From positions 6,634,001-6,698,000 of the forward strand of contig NZ_CP081943.1 of NCBI RefSeq assembly GCF_020423045.1: a stretch of DNA of 64,000 nt, in the 5' to 3' direction. The position numbers were made by a program, and so were the translations under genes. Source of the stretch: Pseudomonas sp. MM213. Its GTDB lineage: Bacteria; Pseudomonadota; Gammaproteobacteria; Pseudomonadales; Pseudomonadaceae. Positions 60,517 to 64,000 of the stretch are shown here, piece by piece (position 1 is the stretch's first letter; each line of letters begins with the position of its first letter). Below the pieces are notes generated by a model. It ran no database searches and was not told the origin of the DNA. It saw only the letters and a list, made by a program, of their open reading frames with translations.

Positions 60517-61963
60517 AAGCGGTCACCCGAGTCTCGATGTGCGGCGTTTGCAGTTCAATGAAGTATTTGCGCAGCAGGTTTTGCGCGCTGAGCAGGCGGT
60601 ATTCCTTGCTGGCGCGGAAGTCCGAGAGCGGCGTGAAATCTTCGGCCAGTGCGGCGCAGGCGCGTTCGACGGTGGCGTTGTTGAACGGTGAACCGAGTAA
60701 CACGGCTTCGCAGTTGGCGGCGCGTTTCGGGATGGCAGCCATGCCACCGAAGGCAACGCGTGCGTCGGCGATCACACCGTTTTCCAGGCGGATGTTGAAG
60801 GCGGCGCAAACGGCGGAAATGTCATCGTCCAGACGCTTGGAAACCTTGTACGCACGGAACAGTTGTTCGGCGCTGGCACGCGGCACGATGATCTTCTCGA
60901 TGAACTCGCTTTCCTGACGCGCGGTGACGCGGTAATCGATGAAGTAATCTTCCAGGGCCAGGGTGCGGCGGGTTTCGCCCTTACACAGCACAATCTGCGC
61001 GCCCAAGGCGATCAGCAGTGGTGGCGAGTCACCGATCGGCGAGGCGTTGCCAATGTTGCCGCCGAGGGTGCCCTGGTTGCGGATCTGCAACGAAGCGAAA
61101 CGATGCAGCAATTCGCCGAAGTCCGGGTACTCGGCGTTCAAGGCTTCATAGCAATCGGAGAGGGCGGTGGCGGCGCCGATTTCCAGGCGATCGTCAAAGC
61201 GTTCGATGCGCTTCATCTCGGCGACGTTGCCGACGTAAATCATCACCGGCAGCGTGCGGTGGAACTGCGTGACTTCCAGCGCCAGGTCCGTGCCGCCGGC
61301 CAGCAGCCGGGCCTGTGGATAAGCGTCGTAGAGGTCGGCCAGATCGGCGACGGTCAGCGGCACCAGGCAGCGCTTGTCGCCGCTGTTGAGTTCGCCGATA
61401 TCGGTCGGCGCGATGGCCTTCAGACGTGCAATGGTCTCGGCTTCGCGAGCGTCGAATTGATCGGGTTGCTTGCCGCAGCAGGATTGCTCGGCAGCTTGCA
61501 GAATCGGCCGATAGCCGGTGCAGCGGCAGAGGTTGCCGGCCAGTGCTTCGTGCGCTTTATGCGAGTCCGGTTGTTCGCTGTTCTTTTGCAGCGCGAACAG
61601 CGACATCACGAAACCGGGGGTGCAGAAGCCGCATTGCGAGCCGTGGCATTCGACCATGGCTTTCTGCACGCTGTGCAGTTCGCCTTGGTGCTTGAGGTCT
61701 TCGACGCTGATCAGTTGCTTGCCATGCAGCGACGAAACAAACGTCAGGCACGAGTTGAGGCTGCGATAGCGAATGTGTTCGCGGCCATCGTCATCCGTTT
61801 GCAACTCGCCGACCACCACGGTACACGCGCCACAGTCACCGCTGGCGCAACCTTCTTTGGTGCCGGGTTTGCCCACATGGTCGCGCAGATAATTGAGCAC
61901 GGTCAGGTTTGGGTCCAGGGCGTGCTCGCTACGGAGTTCCTGGTTAAGTAAAAACTGGATCAC
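60509..61963 (-). CDS. xdhA: Xanthine dehydrogenase, Fe-S/FAD subunit
   Basis: A 484-residue small subunit. The plant-type [2Fe-2S] domain has cysteines in EGCASGDCGACTVVV (about 38-50). The second [2Fe-2S] domain has CGFCTPGFVMS and GNLCRCTGYRP (about 110-150). The FAD domain of the CO-dehydrogenase flavoprotein type follows (LLAGGTDLALEVTQ, GNIGNASPIGDSPP, about 200-480). It passes electrons from the Mo centre to NAD+. It is the first gene of xdhABC-guaD, divergent from a GntR gene. Confidence 0.97.
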   Translation of the reverse strand: MIQFLLNQELRSEHALDPNLTVLNYLRDHVGKPGTKEGCASGDCGACTVVVGELQTDDDGREHIRYRSLNSCLTFVSSLHGKQLISVEDLKHQGELHSVQKAMVECHGSQCGFCTPGFVMSLFALQKNSEQPDSHKAHEALAGNLCRCTGYRPILQAAEQSCCGKQPDQFDAREAETIARLKAIAPTDIGELNSGDKRCLVPLTVADLADLYDAYPQARLLAGGTDLALEVTQFHRTLPVMIYVGNVAEMKRIERFDDRLEIGAATALSDCYEALNAEYPDFGELLHRFASLQIRNQGTLGGNIGNASPIGDSPPLLIALGAQIVLCKGETRRTLALEDYFIDYRVTARQESEFIEKIIVPRASAEQLFRAYKVSKRLDDDISAVCAAFNIRLENGVIADARVAFGGMAAIPKRAANCEAVLLGSPFNNATVERACAALAEDFTPLSDFRASKEYRLLSAQNLLRKYFIELQTPHIETRVTAYV

Positions 61964-62020
61964 GGAAGGCCTCGCAGACTCATTATTGTTGTTAACCGAC
62001 TTGGACCGAATTTATCAGGT

Positions 62021-62059
62021 CTGACTTTGCGGTCAATGATTTTCTGACTTAAAGGTCAG
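62021..62059. promoter_or_regulatory. Tandem operator-like repeats in the xdhA/gntR divergent region
   Basis: CTGACTTTGCGGTCAA (62021-62036) and CTGACTTAAAGGTCAG (62044-62059) are direct repeats with a 23-base period. Each is itself a near-palindrome (CTGACYTT...GGTCAG). They lie 58-97 bases upstream of xdhA and are candidates for binding of the divergent GntR protein. Confidence 0.6.
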
Positions 62060-62229
62060 GAAATAGCATTTTGTCGATCAACGACTCGTTCCTTCATTAT
62101 TGACCCTTGCGGGTTAGCCTGCTTTTTGCGGGATTCGTGCCAAAAACCGCCGAGTGGGCACTCCGCCATGACCCCTCATGTGCGCTACACTGCGCCGCTT
62201 GTACAGATCGAAGAATTTGAAGGACACCC

Positions 62230-62889
62230 ATGACGTTCAAGGCGCCGGACAGCCTCGCCGAGCAAATTGCTCACCACCTCGCCGAACGCATCATTCGTGG
62301 CGAAATGAAGCCCGGGGAGCGCATCCAGGAACAGAAGGTCACGCTGGCCCTCAATGTCAGCCGCGGCTCGGTCCGCGAAGCCTTGCTGATCCTCGAGCGT
62401 CGCCACCTGATCGCGATCCTGCCGCGACGCGGCGCGCATGTGACCGAACTCACCGCCCACAAGGTGCAGAGCCTGTGCGCGCTGATGGGCGAGATGTACA
62501 TCCTGCTCGCCAATGCCGTGGCCACTGGCTGGCAAGTCCAGGCCGACCTGGCGCCGTTCGTGCAGATCCAGCAGCGCCTGACCGCGAGCTACGAGCGCCA
62601 GGACATCCATGCCTTCGTCGACGACAGTTTCAATGTGATGCGCGCCACGTACGGGTTTGCCAACAACCCGTACTTGCAGGAAACCGTCGAGAATCTGCAA
62701 CCGGCCATGAGCCGTGCGTACTTCCTCGCCCTGGAGCAGCGCAAGGCCTCGATGAGCGAGTATCTGGAACTGTTCGAACGCTTGCTCGCGGCCGTGATCG
62801 CCCGTGACCATGCGCTGATTCGCACCGTGCTGACCGCGTATTGCCAGCGCAGTTGCGATCTGGTGATTTCTGCCCTGACGGACGCTTAA
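62230..62889 (+). CDS. GntR family (FCD-type) regulator, likely xdh regulator
   Basis: A 219-residue regulator: winged helix about residues 8-75 ([40 protein letters not shown]) and an FCD-like C-terminal domain (about 85-210). An AAGGA site precedes the ATG. It is divergent from xdhA across 266 bases containing tandem palindromes. Its stop is only two bases from the smc start, so smc may be partly transcribed from its promoter. The same GntR-smc order occurs in P. aeruginosa (established synteny). The effector is unknown; a purine is likely from context. Confidence 0.92.
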   Translation: MTFKAPDSLAEQIAHHLAERIIRGEMKPGERIQEQKVTLALNVSRGSVREALLILERRHLIAILPRRGAHVTELTAHKVQSLCALMGEMYILLANAVATGWQVQADLAPFVQIQQRLTASYERQDIHAFVDDSFNVMRATYGFANNPYLQETVENLQPAMSRAYFLALEQRKASMSEYLELFERLLAAVIARDHALIRTVLTAYCQRSCDLVISALTDA

Positions 62890-62891
62890 GC

Positions 62892-64000
62892 GTGCGGCTC
62901 AAGTGCATCAAGCTGGCGGGGTTCAAATCCTTCGTCGATCCGACCACGGTGAACTTCCCCAGTAACATGGCGGCGGTGGTCGGGCCCAATGGCTGCGGCA
63001 AATCGAACATCATCGACGCCGTGCGCTGGGTGATGGGCGAGAGCTCGGCCAAGAACTTGCGCGGCGAGTCGATGACCGACGTCATCTTCAACGGTTCGAC
63101 CAGCCGTAAACCGGTGAGCCAGGCCAGCATCGAGCTGGTGTTCGACAACACCGACGGCACCCTGCTTGGCGAATACGCCGCCTATGCGGAAATTTCCATT
63201 CGCCGCAAAGTGACCCGCGACAGCCAGACCACCTATTACCTCAACGGCACCAAGTGCCGTCGCCGCGATATCACCGACATCTTCCTCGGTACCGGCCTGG
63301 GCCCGCGCAGCTACTCGATCATCGAGCAGGGGATGATCTCCAAGCTGATCGAGTCCAAGCCCGAAGACTTGCGCAACTTCATTGAAGAAGCGGCGGGCAT
63401 CTCCAAGTACAAGGAGCGCCGGCGCGAGACCGAAAACCGCATTCGTCGCACCCACGAAAACCTGGAGCGCCTGACGGACCTGCGCGAAGAGCTGACGCGT
63501 CAGCTTGAACGCCTGCATCGCCAGGCGGAAGCGGCCAAGAAGTATCAGGAATACAAGGGCGAGGAGCGTCAGCTCAAGGCGCAACTGTCGGCCCTGCGCT
63601 GGCAGGCCTTGAACGAACAGGTCGGCCAGCGCGAAGCGATCATTGGCACCCAGGAAGTCACGTTCGAAGCGCTGGTGGCCGAGCAGCGCAACGCCGACGC
63701 GAGCATCGAACGCTTTCGCGACGGGCACCATGACCTGTCGGAGCGCTTCAATCTGGTGCAGGGGCGTTTCTATTCGGTCGGTGGCGACATCGCCCGGGTC
63801 GAGCAGAGCATCCAGCACGGTCAGCAACGCCTGCGTCAGCTGCAAGACGATCTGAAAGAAGCCGAGCGCGCGCGTCTGGAAACCGAATCTCACCTGGGTC
63901 ACGACCGCACGTTGCTGCTGACCCTCGGCGAAGAGCTGGACATGCTCACGCCGGAGCAGGAAGTCACCAGCGCCGCCGCTGAAGAAGCCGCCGCGGCGCT
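62892..64000 (+). CDS. smc: Chromosome segregation ATPase SMC (partial, 3' end outside window)
   Basis: The first about 369 residues of a condensin-type SMC protein that organises and separates chromosomes. The N-terminal head has [19 protein letters not shown] and the Walker A motif [40 protein letters not shown] precedes the first coiled coil, which begins near residue 165 with heptad-rich [19 protein letters not shown] and continues to the window edge. The start is GTG at 62892, almost abutting the gntR stop, with little ribosome-binding site, so reinitiation after gntR is plausible. The hinge and C-terminal head are not in the window. Confidence 0.96.
   Translation, partial: MRLKCIKLAGFKSFVDPTTVNFPSNMAAVVGPNGCGKSNIIDAVRWVMGESSAKNLRGESMTDVIFNGSTSRKPVSQASIELVFDNTDGTLLGEYAAYAEISIRRKVTRDSQTTYYLNGTKCRRRDITDIFLGTGLGPRSYSIIEQGMISKLIESKPEDLRNFIEEAAGISKYKERRRETENRIRRTHENLERLTDLREELTRQLERLHRQAEAAKKYQEYKGEERQLKAQLSALRWQALNEQVGQREAIIGTQEVTFEALVAEQRNADASIERFRDGHHDLSERFNLVQGRFYSVGGDIARVEQSIQHGQQRLRQLQDDLKEAERARLETESHLGHDRTLLLTLGEELDMLTPEQEVTSAAAEEAAAA

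Overview
The window is a contiguous piece of a Pseudomonas chromosome, most likely from the P. fluorescens group. Four things suggest this. The cmaX/zntB-cfrX-cmpX-sigX-oprF locus lies beside nitrate-assimilation genes. The propionate operon is the acnD/prpF type. GntR-smc lies beside guanine/xanthine catabolism genes. Finally, 24 copies of the typical fluorescens-group REP palindromes (GTAGGAGC...) are scattered between genes. I see no tRNA, rRNA, CRISPR array, insertion sequence or prophage. The content is largely core or conserved-accessory metabolism.

Layout. 0.1-5.2 kb: HAD phosphatase, SDR oxidoreductase divergent from a LysR regulator, then an Asp/Glu-racemase-like enzyme with an NCS1 (hydantoin/nucleobase type) permease. 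5.2-12.0 kb: cysH, thrH, pabB, and a three-gene membrane operon (retropepsin-like protease, inactive transglutaminase-7TM protein, ATP-grasp ligase). 12.0-13.3 kb: 1.26 kb without a gene, holding two inverted 247-bp repeats around two REP pairs. 13.3-21.9 kb: the methylcitrate operon (gntR-prpB-prpC-acnD-prpF-prpD), which oxidises propionyl-CoA to pyruvate and succinate. 21.9-24.4 kb: EamA exporter divergent from a MocR regulator. 24.5-33.6 kb: ppsR divergent from ppsA, an alpha/beta hydrolase, rraA, zntB, cfrX, cmpX, sigX and oprF. 33.7-43.9 kb: minus-strand nitrate assimilation genes (nasS-nasT; transporter-kinase/phosphatase; FAD oxidoreductase-nitrate reductase-cobA). 44-53.2 kb: pyrD, rmf, rlmKL, a CHASE/PAS/GGDEF diguanylate cyclase, dacB and yggL. 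53.4-62.9 kb: BenE-type transporter, GntR, guaD, xdhC, xdhB, xdhA, GntR. The window ends inside smc.

The strongest regulatory observation is in the nitrate region. Each of its three transcription units starts with a leader that reads as a tandem ANTAR-type hairpin pair (hexaloops with A at position 1 and G at position 4) followed by an intrinsic terminator that overlaps the second hairpin. NasT, encoded here, is an ANTAR antiterminator, so all three units, including nasST itself, look like its targets. The nitrate reductase partner protein keeps only the FAD/NAD half of NirB and there is no nirD, so the siroheme nitrite reductase must be encoded elsewhere or be absent.

Other points worth a look: a hairpin inside the 247-bp repeats that differs between copies by a compensatory base-pair change; strongly structured leaders of rmf and rlmKL; palindromic operators next to three GntR-type genes or their likely targets; a racemase-family enzyme lacking the first catalytic cysteine; and REP elements that supply the stop codons, or the C-terminal residues, of neighbouring genes.

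Stretches over 300 bases without a gene are 5197-5770 (operator-like palindromes, REP), 12027-13284 (repeats, prp promoter), 38444-38856 (ANTAR leader, REP), 41747-42060 (ANTAR leader, REP), 45112-45479 (two REP pairs, rmf terminator), 45696-46226 (structured leaders) and 54563-54922 (REP, GntR operator).
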